DNA of 64,000 bases from JBBQWR01 sp038210495 (GTDB taxonomy: Bacteria > Planctomycetota > Planctomycetia > Pirellulales > DATAWG01). The translations under genes were made by a program, and so were the position numbers. The DNA lies in NCBI GenBank assembly GCA_038210495.1, contig JBBQWR010000005.1:62001-126000 (forward strand), written 5' to 3'. The notes below the pieces were generated by a model, which did no database searches, had not been told where the DNA came from, and saw nothing but the letters and a program-made list of their open reading frames with translations. Position 1 is the stretch's first letter. Every line of letters starts with the position of its first letter. Below, piece by piece: positions 1 through 8,763 of this stretch.

Positions 1-156
1 CGAATTCGTCGGTTTTTTGGCCATCCCCGTGGGTTTGAATTTCAGAAGCAAACCTAGCGTTCCACAATGGGTCTTCTGCGATTCGCAATGCTAACGACAA
101 GCCCATCCCAACTACTCGTTCCAGCCCATCCGTGATTTGACACAAAGGAGATTCTT

Positions 157-1440
157 ATGATCCGTCGCTTCGTATTCCTGCTCGCGCCATTGGCGCTACT
201 GAGCTTGGCCACGCCGGCAACCGCCGGATGGTTCCACGGCGGCCGCGATGGCGGTTGTTGCAGCATGGGTTGCGGCTGCGGCGCAAGCGCCGGCTGCGCC
301 GCTCCCGCTGGCGCCTGCACCTATCAAACCGTCGAGCGCACGATCATGGTCCCGACGATGGTCACAGAATCGCGAACGGTCAACACGACCGAATATCGCA
401 CCGAGCAACGAACACGGTCGTACACCTGCTATAAACCGGTCGCGGAAACAAAGTCGGTTCCCTACAGTTACACGATTTGGCGTCCGGAGACCCGCACGCG
501 GACGGTCGCCAGCACCGAATACCGCACGGAAACTCGGCAACGCACGTTTACGGTCAACAAACCGGTCGCCGCCACGCGCACCGTCTCCTACGAATACACG
601 GAAATGGTTCCGGAAACTCGTAGCCGCACGATCGAGTACACGGTCTGCAAGCCGGTGATGAACACGGAAGTCGTCAATTACACCGTGTGCGTTCCGTACA
701 ACGAAACGCGACAAGCAACTCGCACCGTGTGCCGAATGCAATCGACGGAAACAACGCGCACGGTATGCGTGGACCAGGGCCACTGGGGAGAGCAGCAAGT
801 GCCGGTCTGCGGCGGTTGTGGTTACGGCTGTGGTGGATGTGGCATGCGGTGCAACCGCAGTTGCGGCGAGTGTACGGCGCCCTGCGGTGGCTGCGAAGCG
901 CCACCAGCTACATGCACTCGTCGCGTGTGGGTCCCGAATGTCGTGCAACAGCAGGTTCCTTGCACCGTGATGCGCCCCGTCATGGAGACCGTTCCATACG
1001 AATACACGGTGACGCTCTATCGTCAGGAGTCGCGACAGCGGAACGTGAGCACTTGCCACATGGTGGCCGAGCAACGGACTCGCGAGGTCCAGTACACGGT
1101 CTGCGTGCCGCAGACTCGCACGGCGTCACGTCAGATCGTCGAGTGCAAGTATGTGCCGGAGGAGCGGACGGAATCGTACACGGTCTGCGTGCCGTACGCG
1201 GCTTCGCACGATGTTCAATACACGGTCTGCGTGCCCGAGGAGCGAACTGGCACGCGACAAGCGATCGAGTGTCACATGGTCGCGGAGGAACGCACGCAGA
1301 CTTATGACGTCTGCGTTCCCTATCCGGCGACTCGGGAGATTCAAGTGCAAGTTTGCCACATGGTGGCCAAGACGATCACTTGCCAAGTGCCGGTCGTCTC
1401 CAATTGCGGCGGCTGCGCATCGGCCTGCGGCTGCAATTAG
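157..1440 (+). CDS. Secreted Cys-rich protein with YTV-type repeats
   Basis: 427 residues. A clear signal peptide is present (residues 1-23, hydrophobic core FVFLLAPLALLSLA, cleavage near ATA-GW). The mature protein is built from about 20 imperfect repeats of roughly 20 residues, each with a core like YTVCVPY or YEYT and a following TRT/ERT segment. A Cys/Gly-rich stretch (about residues 208-245, GCGYGCGGCGM) splits the repeats into two blocks. Cysteines recur at fixed places in the C-terminal repeats, suggesting disulfide-stabilised beta structure. The pattern matches the YTV-repeat proteins known from planctomycetes, which are linked to the cell wall or surface; that role is inferred here. 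The start is supported by AAAGGAG placed 6 nt upstream. It is convergent with the next gene and has no operon partner. Confidence 0.85.
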   Translation: MIRRFVFLLAPLALLSLATPATAGWFHGGRDGGCCSMGCGCGASAGCAAPAGACTYQTVERTIMVPTMVTESRTVNTTEYRTEQRTRSYTCYKPVAETKSVPYSYTIWRPETRTRTVASTEYRTETRQRTFTVNKPVAATRTVSYEYTEMVPETRSRTIEYTVCKPVMNTEVVNYTVCVPYNETRQATRTVCRMQSTETTRTVCVDQGHWGEQQVPVCGGCGYGCGGCGMRCNRSCGECTAPCGGCEAPPATCTRRVWVPNVVQQQVPCTVMRPVMETVPYEYTVTLYRQESRQRNVSTCHMVAEQRTREVQYTVCVPQTRTASRQIVECKYVPEERTESYTVCVPYAASHDVQYTVCVPEERTGTRQAIECHMVAEERTQTYDVCVPYPATREIQVQVCHMVAKTITCQVPVVSNCGGCASACGCN

Positions 1441-1475
1441 TTTCGCGGCTTATTATTTGGAACTGCTCACAAAAC

Positions 1476-1540
1476 CGCCGGGGACTGTCCCCATTTTGCG
1501 AAGTCGGCGACACAAAACTGGGGATTGTCTCCTTCTCCGA
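1476..1540. repeat. GGGGACTGTCCCC palindromic repeat
   Basis: Between two convergent genes there are two related copies of a short motif: GGGGACTGTCCCC near 1490 and a degenerate GGGGATTGTCTCC near 1522, separated by a CGACAC-containing spacer. Short palindromes of this kind recur as dispersed intergenic elements in planctomycete genomes. It could also act as a bidirectional terminator, but there is no T-tract. Confidence 0.45.
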
Positions 1541-1673
1541 GACATGGGTGGAGCGGGTTCGCGCCGAAGGGAAGGCCGGTGGCATTGCTCTAGAAGTCGA
1601 AACCACGCTCCCGGGCTTCGGTGAGGACGCCTCCAGCCTAGCCACCCGGAGTTTTGTGGGGATCTCTTCGTTC

Positions 1674-3098
1674 CTAGGCCAATTGCCGCCGGTGGCCAAA
1701 GAAACCTCGGCGGCAAATGACCTCCGAGACTTCGTCCGGCACGCGTTGGCGCCAAGTCGCGTCGCCCGATTTGATTTGCTGGATCACGTCGCGCGAGAAG
1801 ATCGACAGGTATTCGGCTTTGTAGTTGTCGAGCTGCGCGATGCAGCCCTTCTCGACAAGGTACTCGTATAGTTTGCGCAGTTCCGTCGCTATCTGAAGAT
1901 TCTCGACCGTCGTCAGCGCGCCGGTCTTGCGATCCAGCAGCGGGTAGATGTACAGCTTCAAATCGTTTTTGAACAAGCGGCCAAACGATTCGAGGATGCC
2001 GCCGTCGAGTTTCGTGTAATATTTTTCGTCGAACAGATCGCAGAGGCTGCCGGCGCCCATCGTGATGCCGATTTTCTTCTTCGTGTATCGGGCCAGATAC
2101 GCGGCCAGCCGGTAATACTCGAAATAGTCGGAGATCAGCACCGTCATCCCGCAGGCGGCGAGCACGTCGGCCCGGGCCAGAAAGTCGCGCAGATCGATCG
2201 CGTTCTCTCCCTGCGCGCCGGCGGCTTGGAGATTGTGCATCGTGATTTCCATCAGCGACACGATTTCTTCTTCGTCGACACCCGGCTCGCGGGCGAATTT
2301 TTCATGGGCCGAGCGAATCATGTCCACGTTGACGTGCGTCACGGGGCGAAAGCTGCCGCGCTCAACGAGGATCGGCTTCTTGTACAGCACTTCCGATGGC
2401 TGCAAGACCTCGCCCGTCGCCGAAAACATGGCCGCGCTGCTCAGACCCAGTTGCACCAGTCGCAAACTCATTACCCGATTGTCGACGTGCCGGAAGGCGA
2501 TGCCCGACAATTCGATCATGTCGATCTCAATCCGCCGCGTGGTGAGATTGTCGAGCAGCGATTCGACCAATTTGTCGGGTTCGTGATTCAAGAAGAAGGC
2601 GCCGTAGAGCAAATTCACGCCGACGATGCCCAGCGCTTCTTGTTGCAGTGCGTTTTCGGTGTCGAGCATTCGCACGTGCAAAATGATCTGGCTGTCCTGG
2701 TCGCGCGGATAAGCCTGGAACCTGACCCCCATCCAGCCGTGGCATTCGTTCGTGCCCTTGAAATTGCGGGCGGAGACGGTGTCGGCAAATGTGAAAAACG
2801 TCGTCGTGTCGCCGCGGCTCTCGCGCAGCCGGCTGACGTTCAATTCCTGCTCGTGGTCGAGCATCGATTCGAGCCGTGCGCGGCACACATACCGGTCGCA
2901 TTCGCCGTAAATCGCATCGCTGACGGTCATGTCATAAGCCGACATGCTCTTGGCGATCGTGCCCGCGGCGCCGCCGACGCGGAAGAACCAGCGCACGACT
3001 TCTTGTCCGGCGCCGATCTCGGCAAACGTGCCGTAACGCCGCTGATCGAGATTGACGGCCAGTGCTTTTCGCTCGGTGGTCATTCGATCGCTGTTCAT
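1674..3098 (-). CDS. Conserved protein of unknown function (~474 aa)
   Basis: The N-terminal core YGTFAEIGAGQEVVRWFF, followed by VGGAAGTIAKSMSAYDM, belongs to a conserved soluble family I recall from planctomycetes, Bacteroidetes and other groups. Members are often labelled 'TonB-dependent receptor' or nucleotidyltransferase in error; I see no barrel, TonB box, signal peptide or nucleotidyltransferase motif here. Other conserved-looking parts are FADTVSARNF, CHGWMGVRFQ, QQEALGIVGVNLLYGAFF and a C-terminal VLISDYFEYYRLAAYL. No function is assigned. The ORF is open upstream to 3185, but ATG 3098 has GGAGGA 9 nt before it, so I take that start; the extra 29 residues are probably untranslated. 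Transcribed alone, convergent with the YTV-like gene. Confidence 0.85.
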   Translation of the reverse strand: MNSDRMTTERKALAVNLDQRRYGTFAEIGAGQEVVRWFFRVGGAAGTIAKSMSAYDMTVSDAIYGECDRYVCRARLESMLDHEQELNVSRLRESRGDTTTFFTFADTVSARNFKGTNECHGWMGVRFQAYPRDQDSQIILHVRMLDTENALQQEALGIVGVNLLYGAFFLNHEPDKLVESLLDNLTTRRIEIDMIELSGIAFRHVDNRVMSLRLVQLGLSSAAMFSATGEVLQPSEVLYKKPILVERGSFRPVTHVNVDMIRSAHEKFAREPGVDEEEIVSLMEITMHNLQAAGAQGENAIDLRDFLARADVLAACGMTVLISDYFEYYRLAAYLARYTKKKIGITMGAGSLCDLFDEKYYTKLDGGILESFGRLFKNDLKLYIYPLLDRKTGALTTVENLQIATELRKLYEYLVEKGCIAQLDNYKAEYLSIFSRDVIQQIKSGDATWRQRVPDEVSEVICRRGFFGHRRQLA

Positions 3099-3406
3099 GG
3101 CAGGTCGTCCTCCGGGAAGAAGCGTGGCGAGGGTCGCATGGTCGTCGGGGGGCGATAGGGAAGGCGCAAGGAGAGATGTAGTCATATGGCTTGTATCGGT
3201 CGCCCAAGTTGGGAAAGACAGCCGAAGATTGCCGTCTCCGGGGAATTTGCCGGCCAGGCGCCGCTACGATCGTTAGAGGCAATATAAACGCTACCGGCGG
3301 CGGGAGAAACCGGTTCGGGGTGGCTCGATGGTCCTCATTCGGACGCCTCGCCATGCCGGGCGTAGCATAAATGGCTAGTCTGGTCAGAAGCACGAGGAGT
3401 ACTCCT

Positions 3407-3619
3407 ATGGAAAACGGCGCGATCATCCAACTTCAACAGGAGGTTGAGCGGCTTAAAGAACAAGTCGCCGTTTTGGAACGTCTGTTCGACAACGAGGAGT
3501 TGCTTGCCGCACATCGACTCCGTAATGGTGGAATCAACAACGAGCAGCTAAAAATTTGGTCCGAACGCCAGATTATTCCACCGAACATCGCTGAGGTGCA
3601 GGAAGAAAGACCTTGGTAG
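3407..3619 (+). CDS. Small coiled-coil protein, possible antitoxin
   Basis: 70 residues. The N-terminal half (residues 7-30) is a heptad-like coiled coil (LQQEVERLKEQVAVLERLF); the C-terminal half is polar (NNEQLKIWSERQIIPP). ATG 3407 is preceded by GAGGAG about 8 nt upstream; an in-frame ATG at 3371 has no such site. The next ORF, 30 nt downstream in the same frame, resembles PemK/MazF-like toxins. Small size, coiled coil and position suggest the antitoxin of a two-gene module. The protein itself matches no antitoxin family I recognise, so the role rests on context. Confidence 0.55.
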   Translation: MENGAIIQLQQEVERLKEQVAVLERLFDNEELLAAHRLRNGGINNEQLKIWSERQIIPPNIAEVQEERPW

Positions 3620-3649
3620 GACACGTGTAAGCGATCTGTCAGGGTCGAA

Positions 3650-3991
3650 TTGTCTGGGATCCAAATAGCCGATAAGAATGGCCATATCCGTTATCATCGT
3701 CCGTTTGTGATTCTCACGCCAAACGACGAAATTGATGTTTCCGATGACCTGTTTGGCGTGGTCGCTTCAAACACGGCGGCCAATTTGAAGCCGAGACCAC
3801 CTTTCTGTGTCGAGCTTCCGTATCATCCGAGCGGACGAGTTTTCACGAAGCTCAGGAAGCCGACGTTGGCAATGTGCGGCTGGATCGCGAGCGTCAAGAT
3901 GGGCGACATCGAAACTCAAAACATCGGCGGATTGGTCCCGCCGGCGATCGTCGAGCGGATCTTGAAAATACGCGCTATGATGCCACTGTAG
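3650..3991 (+). CDS. PemK/MazF-like growth inhibitor (putative toxin)
   Basis: 113 residues from a TTG start; no in-frame ATG or GTG lies between the upstream stop at 3617-3619 and this codon, and there is no clear ribosome site. The sequence has the pattern of PemK-like plasmid-maintenance toxins: a hydrophobic strand FVILTPNDEI, then VVASNTAANLKPRP, a PYHPSGRVFTKL loop, and KPTLAMCGWIASV before a C-terminal helix (PPAIVERILKI). Proteins of this fold are usually mRNA endoribonucleases neutralised by an adjacent small antitoxin; here that would be the coiled-coil product at 3407. The assignment is moderate because the catalytic residues of this subgroup cannot be fixed by eye. Confidence 0.55.
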   Translation: MSGIQIADKNGHIRYHRPFVILTPNDEIDVSDDLFGVVASNTAANLKPRPPFCVELPYHPSGRVFTKLRKPTLAMCGWIASVKMGDIETQNIGGLVPPAIVERILKIRAMMPL

Positions 3992-4029
3992 AATGTCTTC
4001 GCTTCTGAGCTGCCATTTCTGGCTCCTGA

Positions 4030-4057
4030 CTCCGCAGCAGGATGCCGCGGCTATGTA
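4030..4057 (+). repeat. Dispersed repeat, CCGCGGC family (copy 1)
   Basis: A 28-bp element ending GATGCCGCGGCTATGTA, directly before guaB. Nearly identical copies occur at 8712-8739 (same strand) and 28439-28466 (opposite strand), and a partial copy at 60146-60160. The core can form a hairpin (CCGC..GGCAGGATGCC..GCGG) and always lies in intergenic sequence, so it behaves like a REP-type element. Confidence 0.6.
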
Positions 4058-4154
4058 GACGACGCTTCGCTCATCCCGCGTTTGCCAAACTCTACCCTCA
4101 CCGCCATAATTCGGGACTATTCGAAAATCCCCGTCTTTGGCTGGAGGGTCCGCG

Positions 4155-5633
4155 ATGCACGAGAAGATTCTTACCCGCGCGATCACGTTTGACGACGTGC
4201 TGCTCGAGCCGCGCTACTCGACCGTCGTGCCGGCCGAGGTCAATGTGTCCAGCCAACTCACGCGGCGGATTCGGCTCAATATCCCCATCCTCAGCTCGCC
4301 GATGGACACGGTGACCGAGAGCGAGATGGCCATCGCCCTATCGCAAGAAGGGGGTCTTGGCGTCATTCACAAAAATATGACCGTCGAGGGGCAGACCGAG
4401 GAGGTCGACAAGGTCAAGCGGACCGCCAACGGAATTATATTCGACCCCAAGACACTGCCACCCGACGCCACCGTCGGCCGGGCCCGCGAAATGATGCAGC
4501 AGTACAACGTCTCGGGCGTGCCCATCACGGTCAATCGCAAGCTGGTCGGGATTATCACCCGCCGCGATCTGCGGTTCCTCGAAGCTAGCGAGATGAGCGT
4601 CGCCGAAGTGATGACCCGCGACAAGCTCGTCACCGCGATGGGGACTGTAACGCTTGAAGAGGCTGAAAAGATTTTGATGGTAAATAAGGTCGAGAAACTT
4701 TTACTGGTTGACGAAGATTACACACTGACGGGCCTCATCACGATCAAAGACATCGACATGATGAAGCGGTTTCCCCAAGCCTGCAAAGATAGGCAAGGGA
4801 GGCTGCGGGTCGGCGCCGCAGTCGGAGTCCACGACTTCGAACGAGCGGAAAGCTTGATCGCCAAGGGAGTCGATGTCCTGATCGTTGATAGTGCCCATGG
4901 CCATTCGGCCAACGTCATCGAGACGGTCAAAAAGATCAAACAGCAGTGGGATATAGACGTGGTGGCGGGCAATGTGGCCACAACGGCCGGCGCCCGCGAC
5001 TTGATCGATGCTGGCGCCGACGCCGTGAAAATCGGCATCGGACCCGGTTCGATCTGCACCACGAGAGTGATTTCGGGCGTGGGGGTTCCGCAGATTACCG
5101 CCATTCTCCAGGCTGCGGAGGCTGCGGAATCGGCGGGAATACCGCTCATCGCCGATGGAGGGATTCGCTACTCGGGAGATGTGACCAAGGCAATCGCCGC
5201 CGGCGCCCATACCGTCATGATTGGCGGGCTGCTAGCCGGCGTGGCGGAAAGCCCGGGACAACAAATTCTCTACCAAGGGCGGACGTTCAAAGTATATCGC
5301 GGGATGGGATCGTTGGGAGCGATGGTCAAGGGCTCGAGCGAGCGTTATCGCCAGAAAGCCAACAACCGGGGGCCCGACAAATTAGTGCCCGAAGGGGTCG
5401 AAGGACGCGTACCGTTCAAGGGTCCTTTGAGCCCGTTCATCTATCAGTTAGTGGGTGGTTTGCGGGCTGGGATGGGATATTGCGGCACGCCGACCATCGA
5501 GGGGCTGCGCAAGGACGCACGGTTCATACAAGTATCGCCAGCGAGCGTACGGGAGAGTCATCCTCATGACATCGCTATCACGCAGGAAGCGCCAAATTAC
5601 TCCGCCGAATATCACACGGGTGAGTCGGCTTAA
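4155..5633 (+). CDS. guaB: Inosine-5'-monophosphate dehydrogenase
   Basis: 492 residues, full length for IMPDH. It oxidises IMP to XMP with NAD+, the committed step of guanine nucleotide synthesis, in the cytosol. Visible features: N-terminal TFDDVLLEP, a tandem CBS (Bateman) domain inserted at about 92-205, the barrel segment [11 protein letters not shown], and the catalytic loop GPGSICTTR with the nucleophilic Cys at residue 301. The flap region [11 protein letters not shown] is also present. I start at ATG 4155, which has GGAGGG 8 nt upstream, rather than the longer in-frame ATG 4137. The 3' end overlaps the next gene by up to 68 bp. Confidence 0.97.
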   Translation: MHEKILTRAITFDDVLLEPRYSTVVPAEVNVSSQLTRRIRLNIPILSSPMDTVTESEMAIALSQEGGLGVIHKNMTVEGQTEEVDKVKRTANGIIFDPKTLPPDATVGRAREMMQQYNVSGVPITVNRKLVGIITRRDLRFLEASEMSVAEVMTRDKLVTAMGTVTLEEAEKILMVNKVEKLLLVDEDYTLTGLITIKDIDMMKRFPQACKDRQGRLRVGAAVGVHDFERAESLIAKGVDVLIVDSAHGHSANVIETVKKIKQQWDIDVVAGNVATTAGARDLIDAGADAVKIGIGPGSICTTRVISGVGVPQITAILQAAEAAESAGIPLIADGGIRYSGDVTKAIAAGAHTVMIGGLLAGVAESPGQQILYQGRTFKVYRGMGSLGAMVKGSSERYRQKANNRGPDKLVPEGVEGRVPFKGPLSPFIYQLVGGLRAGMGYCGTPTIEGLRKDARFIQVSPASVRESHPHDIAITQEAPNYSAEYHTGESA

Positions 5634-6807
5634 CGATAGCCTGCACGTGCAGAGTTCAGTCGGAAGACTGAGCCAATGCGCGGGGCTACTCACCATGGTC
5701 GGCGCGCTGGCGATGGCCAGCGCGGCATCGGCCGACGATAAGCCCGCAAGTGATCCACCAACCAGCGGCGCCCCGGCCAAACAGCTAGTTTGGCGTCCAG
5801 CCCGGCCGAATCAGGCCGAATGGTTGGCCGAAATGAATCAACAGGCCGCGCTCAAGGCGAACGACGAATTGGCCGGCGCCAAAGACACATCCGAGGATTC
5901 CAACAGTCGGACGCGGCCGAAAACTCCGATTGCTTGGCGACGCCACGATTCTGGCGTGACGCAAGCCCAGAAGGCAGACGATTCGCCGTTTGGCGATCCG
6001 TTCAACAATCAGAACAAGAAGCCCGCGGCGACCGATACGCCAACCGCGCCGCGCGCCACGGCGCCGCTGGACACGGATACCGGGGCCCCCGCGCCCAAGC
6101 CCTTGAAATCGGTCGAACCGCGCCGCGTGCCGGCTAACGTCAACGGCGGAAATCCGTTCGGCGACGAAGAGCCGATGCCGAAAACCAATTCCGGCCGACC
6201 TCCTCGATCGACTCCTAGCCCCAGCGCCAATCCAGCGACGACACTGCCTCCCCAAGAGCCCTCCAATCAATTCCGGGCGACTCAGTCGGGCAGGACGCCG
6301 ATTTTGCCCTCCGCGTCGAGCGTCGATTGCAGTCAGGACGGCGCCGCCTGCGATCAAGAGCTAGCAAACCTGATGCACAACACGATCGACAAGATCAGCC
6401 TGGACGTATCGGTGCCCGGCAAGATCGGCGATGCCTTCCCCTGCGAATGCACGTTGGGAGACCTAAAATTCGTCCCCCGCGATTGGCCGTGCATTACGTA
6501 CACCTGGAAAGCCTCGGCCCTGTGCCACAAGCCGCTGTATTTCGAAGAGACGCAACTCGAACGCTATGGCCACTCGCGGGGACCGATCCTCGATCCGTTC
6601 GTGTCGGTCGCCCACTTCTTCGTCAGCGTGCCGCTCTTGCCGTACAAGATGGGCGTCGAGCTGCCGTTCGAGTGCGAATACTCGCTGGGCTATTACCGGC
6701 CGGGCAGTTGTGCTCCGTGGATGATCGAACCCGTACCGCTGAGCTTGCGTGGCGCGCTATTCGAAGGCGGGGCCGCGGCCGGAACGGCGCTCATCATCAC
6801 GCCGTAA
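5566..6807 (+). CDS. Secreted proline-rich protein, unknown function
   Basis: 413 residues from ATG 5566. It has a long basic N-region, then a hydrophobic signal segment ([19 protein letters not shown]) with likely cleavage before DDK. A low-complexity, Pro/Ala/Thr-rich region (about 60-250, with repeated [12 protein letters not shown] motifs) leads to a compact C-terminal domain (about 265-413) with several Cys, e.g. [19 protein letters not shown], and a [18 protein letters not shown] segment. I do not recognise the domain. The start lies inside guaB in another frame (GGGAGAG 8 nt upstream); GTG 5620 is the alternative. It is probably co-transcribed with guaB and followed by a strong terminator. 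Confidence 0.7.
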   Translation: MTSLSRRKRQITPPNITRVSRLNDSLHVQSSVGRLSQCAGLLTMVGALAMASAASADDKPASDPPTSGAPAKQLVWRPARPNQAEWLAEMNQQAALKANDELAGAKDTSEDSNSRTRPKTPIAWRRHDSGVTQAQKADDSPFGDPFNNQNKKPAATDTPTAPRATAPLDTDTGAPAPKPLKSVEPRRVPANVNGGNPFGDEEPMPKTNSGRPPRSTPSPSANPATTLPPQEPSNQFRATQSGRTPILPSASSVDCSQDGAACDQELANLMHNTIDKISLDVSVPGKIGDAFPCECTLGDLKFVPRDWPCITYTWKASALCHKPLYFEETQLERYGHSRGPILDPFVSVAHFFVSVPLLPYKMGVELPFECEYSLGYYRPGSCAPWMIEPVPLSLRGALFEGGAAAGTALIITP

Positions 6808-6839
6808 AAATCGTGGCAAGTGGCGAGTGAAGGCGTCGG

Positions 6840-6882
6840 CAACTCTCCCTCTCTCTGGGAGAGGGCCGGGGTGAGGGCCTTA
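6840..6882 (+). repeat. CTCCCTCTCTCTGGGAGAGG palindromic repeat
   Basis: The sequence reads CTCCCTCTCTCTGGGAGAGG followed by GCCGGGGTGAGGG. It can fold (CTCCC / GGGAG) and is a very common intergenic element in planctomycetes and other GC-rich bacteria. It lies between the stop of the secreted protein and the terminator at 6906. Confidence 0.55.
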
Positions 6883-6905
6883 TGCGTGACGCTGAAGAAA
6901 ATATC

Positions 6906-6936
6906 AAACCCCGGGCCAATCGCCTGGGGTTTTTTT
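6906..6936 (+). terminator. Rho-independent terminator after guaB unit
   Basis: A stem AAACCCC-GGGC / GCCT-GGGGTTT encloses a CAATC loop and runs straight into a tract of eight T. It is the clearest intrinsic terminator in the window and closes the guaB/secreted-protein unit before nnrE. Confidence 0.85.
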
Positions 6937-7040
6937 CTTGCGCCGTCCGTCGAACCACATTTAACGCCCCAACTCCTCACCCCCCATCTCCGAGTGCGAT
7001 CATTTTCCGGCCATTCATCACAACCTCATGGAAGCGTCGC

Positions 7041-7751
7041 ATGTCGCTGAATCGGCAACAGGTGCGCGAGGTCGATCGCCGCGCGATCGAGCAATACGGC
7101 ATGTCCGGGCTCGTGCTGATGGAAAACGCAGGGCGCGGAGTCGCCGACGCGCTCTGCGACCAGCGGCCGAGCGGAATGGTCGTAGTGTGCTGCGGCGGCG
7201 GAAACAATGGCGGAGACGGATTCGTCATTGCCCGACATCTCGACCTTCGGAATATTTCAGTTCGTGTCCTGCTGTTCACGAGCAGGGCCAATCTCAAGGG
7301 GGACGCCGCAGCCAACTTTCGGATTCTAGAAAAATGCGCCATGCCGCTCGGCGTGATGGCGACATTAGGCGCCGCGACCGAAATCGGGGAGTTGCGCTCG
7401 GCGTTGGCCGGCGCGTGCTGGATTGTCGACGCTCTACTTGGAACCGGCGCGACGGGAAATCCCCGACCGCCGCTGGACACGGCGATCGATGAGATCAATG
7501 CTTCCGGCAAACCGATCCTGGCCGTCGATCTTCCCAGCGGCTTGGACTGCGACACGGGCGAGCCGTCAAATCACACGGTCCGCGCGAAGCTCACTTGCAC
7601 GTTCGTCGCCGCAAAAATGGGTTTCGCGAGACCGGGCGCCGCCAAATATACCGGCGAGGTCAGCATTCTCGATATCGGCGCCCCGCGGCGGTTGATCGCG
7701 GAGGTGGGATCCGATGCCGCCGCCAGCAACCTGGAGCCGCGCACGAAGTAA
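7041..7751 (+). CDS. nnrE: NAD(P)H-hydrate epimerase (YjeF N-terminal family)
   Basis: 236 residues, the size of a stand-alone YjeF_N domain without the C-terminal dehydratase (NnrD). It interconverts R and S forms of damaged hydrated NAD(P)H so the dehydratase can repair them. Visible motifs: DRRAIEQYGMSGLVLMENAG at the N-terminus, VVCCGGGNNGGDGFVIARHL (nucleotide site), DALLGTGATG and the catalytic-loop stretch VDLPSGLDCDTG. ATG 7041 is the family-typical start; the longer upstream frame crosses the terminator. The last codons (EPRTK) and the stop fall inside a copy of a dispersed 21-bp repeat (7734-7754), suggesting that repeat insertion reset the 3' end. Confidence 0.93.
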   Translation: MSLNRQQVREVDRRAIEQYGMSGLVLMENAGRGVADALCDQRPSGMVVVCCGGGNNGGDGFVIARHLDLRNISVRVLLFTSRANLKGDAAANFRILEKCAMPLGVMATLGAATEIGELRSALAGACWIVDALLGTGATGNPRPPLDTAIDEINASGKPILAVDLPSGLDCDTGEPSNHTVRAKLTCTFVAAKMGFARPGAAKYTGEVSILDIGAPRRLIAEVGSDAAASNLEPRTK

Positions 7752-7754
7752 GCG
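7734..7754 (+). repeat. GAGCCGCGCACGAAGTAAGC repeat (copy 1)
   Basis: A 21-bp element that supplies the last codons and stop of nnrE. An identical copy is at 61667-61687, where an inverted partner at 61714-61734 completes a palindrome. Confidence 0.7.
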
Positions 7755-7820
7755 GGGATCGGCGGCTGTTCGCCGAGGTAAAATCGACAACGAAGTGGCG
7801 TTGCCCTGGGCTGATTTGTT

Positions 7821-7841
7821 AGCCCCCTTCGGGGCATTCTT
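7821..7841 (+). terminator. Probable terminator after nnrE
   Basis: A short GC hairpin (GCCCC, loop CTTC, GGGGC) is followed by ATTCTTC. It sits 70 nt past the nnrE stop. The T-tract is poor, so confidence is limited. Confidence 0.45.
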
Positions 7842-7991
7842 CAATCCTATTCTCTGCTCCTCGCGGCTTCTAACGATCGGGCAAACCTAACCGATCGCGC
7901 CGGCTGCGGCGGATATAGACGGCCGATCGAGTTTTGCGGCGCTAGATGTCCGATGTTACGGAATTGAAGTCCTAGGTTTTCGGAGCCGCGT

Positions 7992-8672
7992 ATGTTTCGC
8001 CGCAGTCTGTTTTATTTCGCTCTGCTCGGCGGCGCCGCCGGGATTCCGTATGTCGCCACCGAGTATAAGAAAATCGGCCAGATGTTTTCGGTGCCCGCGA
8101 CGACCCCGAGCGATGCAGCGGCCTCGGGGACAATCGCTAGTTCATCTGGCGGCGATTTGAAATCGGCGATGCCCACGCCGGTCGCTCCCCTGGCGCCGCC
8201 ATCGCTGAACAACACGATGACGCCGATCGCCCAGGCGCCGGTAACGGTCGATCTGGGCGAGGCTTTGCGGTTCGAGGTCTCGGCGGCTTGGATTCTAGGA
8301 CATTGGCCCCGGGTCACGGCCTGCTTGCCGGACGAGGGGCTTCAAGGCTACCGCGTGCCGCTCGTGTCCGGGACGATGGAAGACGACCTCGCCGGCTCGC
8401 TCACGTATTACTTCAACAGCCATCAGCGCTGTCAACGGATCACGCTCCAAGCCTCGACGGGCGACGCCCGAAAGATCGTGGCCTTGGTGACCAAGCGGTT
8501 CGGCTTCGTGCCGCAGACCAGCAGCGAGCCGGGGCTGTATCTGTATCAACTGCGATGGAACGGCCAAGCGGTAAGCGAGTTGCACATCCGGCCAGCTCAC
8601 ATCATTAGGGCCACCGAGCCAAACGGGCGGTTCGACGTGCTACTCGCGCTCAATAATCCGGGCGCGAAATAA
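7992..8672 (+). CDS. Membrane-anchored or exported protein, unknown function
   Basis: 226 residues. The N-terminus MFRRSLFYFALLGGAAGIPYVA is a signal peptide or single membrane anchor, followed by a Ser/Pro/Ala-rich linker (about 35-75). The remainder (about 85-226) looks like one globular domain; it contains DLGEALRFEVSAAWILGHWPRVTACL, QGYRVPLVSGT and a possible ferredoxin-like fold segment (TLQASTGDARKIVALVTKRFG). I do not recognise a family. GGAG stands 6 nt before ATG 7992. It is convergent with fusA, so it is likely a single-gene unit. Confidence 0.75.
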   Translation: MFRRSLFYFALLGGAAGIPYVATEYKKIGQMFSVPATTPSDAAASGTIASSSGGDLKSAMPTPVAPLAPPSLNNTMTPIAQAPVTVDLGEALRFEVSAAWILGHWPRVTACLPDEGLQGYRVPLVSGTMEDDLAGSLTYYFNSHQRCQRITLQASTGDARKIVALVTKRFGFVPQTSSEPGLYLYQLRWNGQAVSELHIRPAHIIRATEPNGRFDVLLALNNPGAK

Positions 8673-8711
8673 TTTGTTCGGAGCCACCAGATCGACAGGC
8701 ATGGTGCAATA

Positions 8712-8739
8712 CTCCGCGGCAGGATGCCGCGGCTATGTA
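8712..8739 (+). repeat. Dispersed repeat, CCGCGGC family (copy 2)
   Basis: The best-formed copy: CTCCGCGGCAGGATGCCGCG followed by GCTATGTA. It lies between the convergent 7992 gene and fusA and is followed at 8744-8763 by a second repeat type (CTCCCGTCTCCCGACTCCCC). Confidence 0.65.
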
Positions 8740-8743
8740 TTCA

Positions 8744-8763
8744 CTCCCGTCTCCCGACTCCCC
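8744..8763. repeat. CTCCCGTCTCCCGACTCCCC repeat
   Basis: One of at least three copies of a GGGAGTCGGGAGACGGGAGT-type element; the others are at 15748-15772 and 15898-15931. This copy runs into the fusA stop codon. Confidence 0.5.

Noticed and set aside
196..1074. 292-residue antisense ORF in the YTV-like gene
   Set aside because: Arises from the repeat codon usage of the real gene; His/Arg/Ala-rich with no domain.
3767..4186. 139-residue antisense ORF
   Set aside because: Overlaps the PemK-like gene, a repeat and the guaB start; the repeat gives VVYIAAASCCG-type sequence seen in other shadow frames.
6882..7040. N-terminal extension of nnrE
   Set aside because: Would pass through the rho-independent terminator at 6906; MSLNRQQVREVDRR is the family start.
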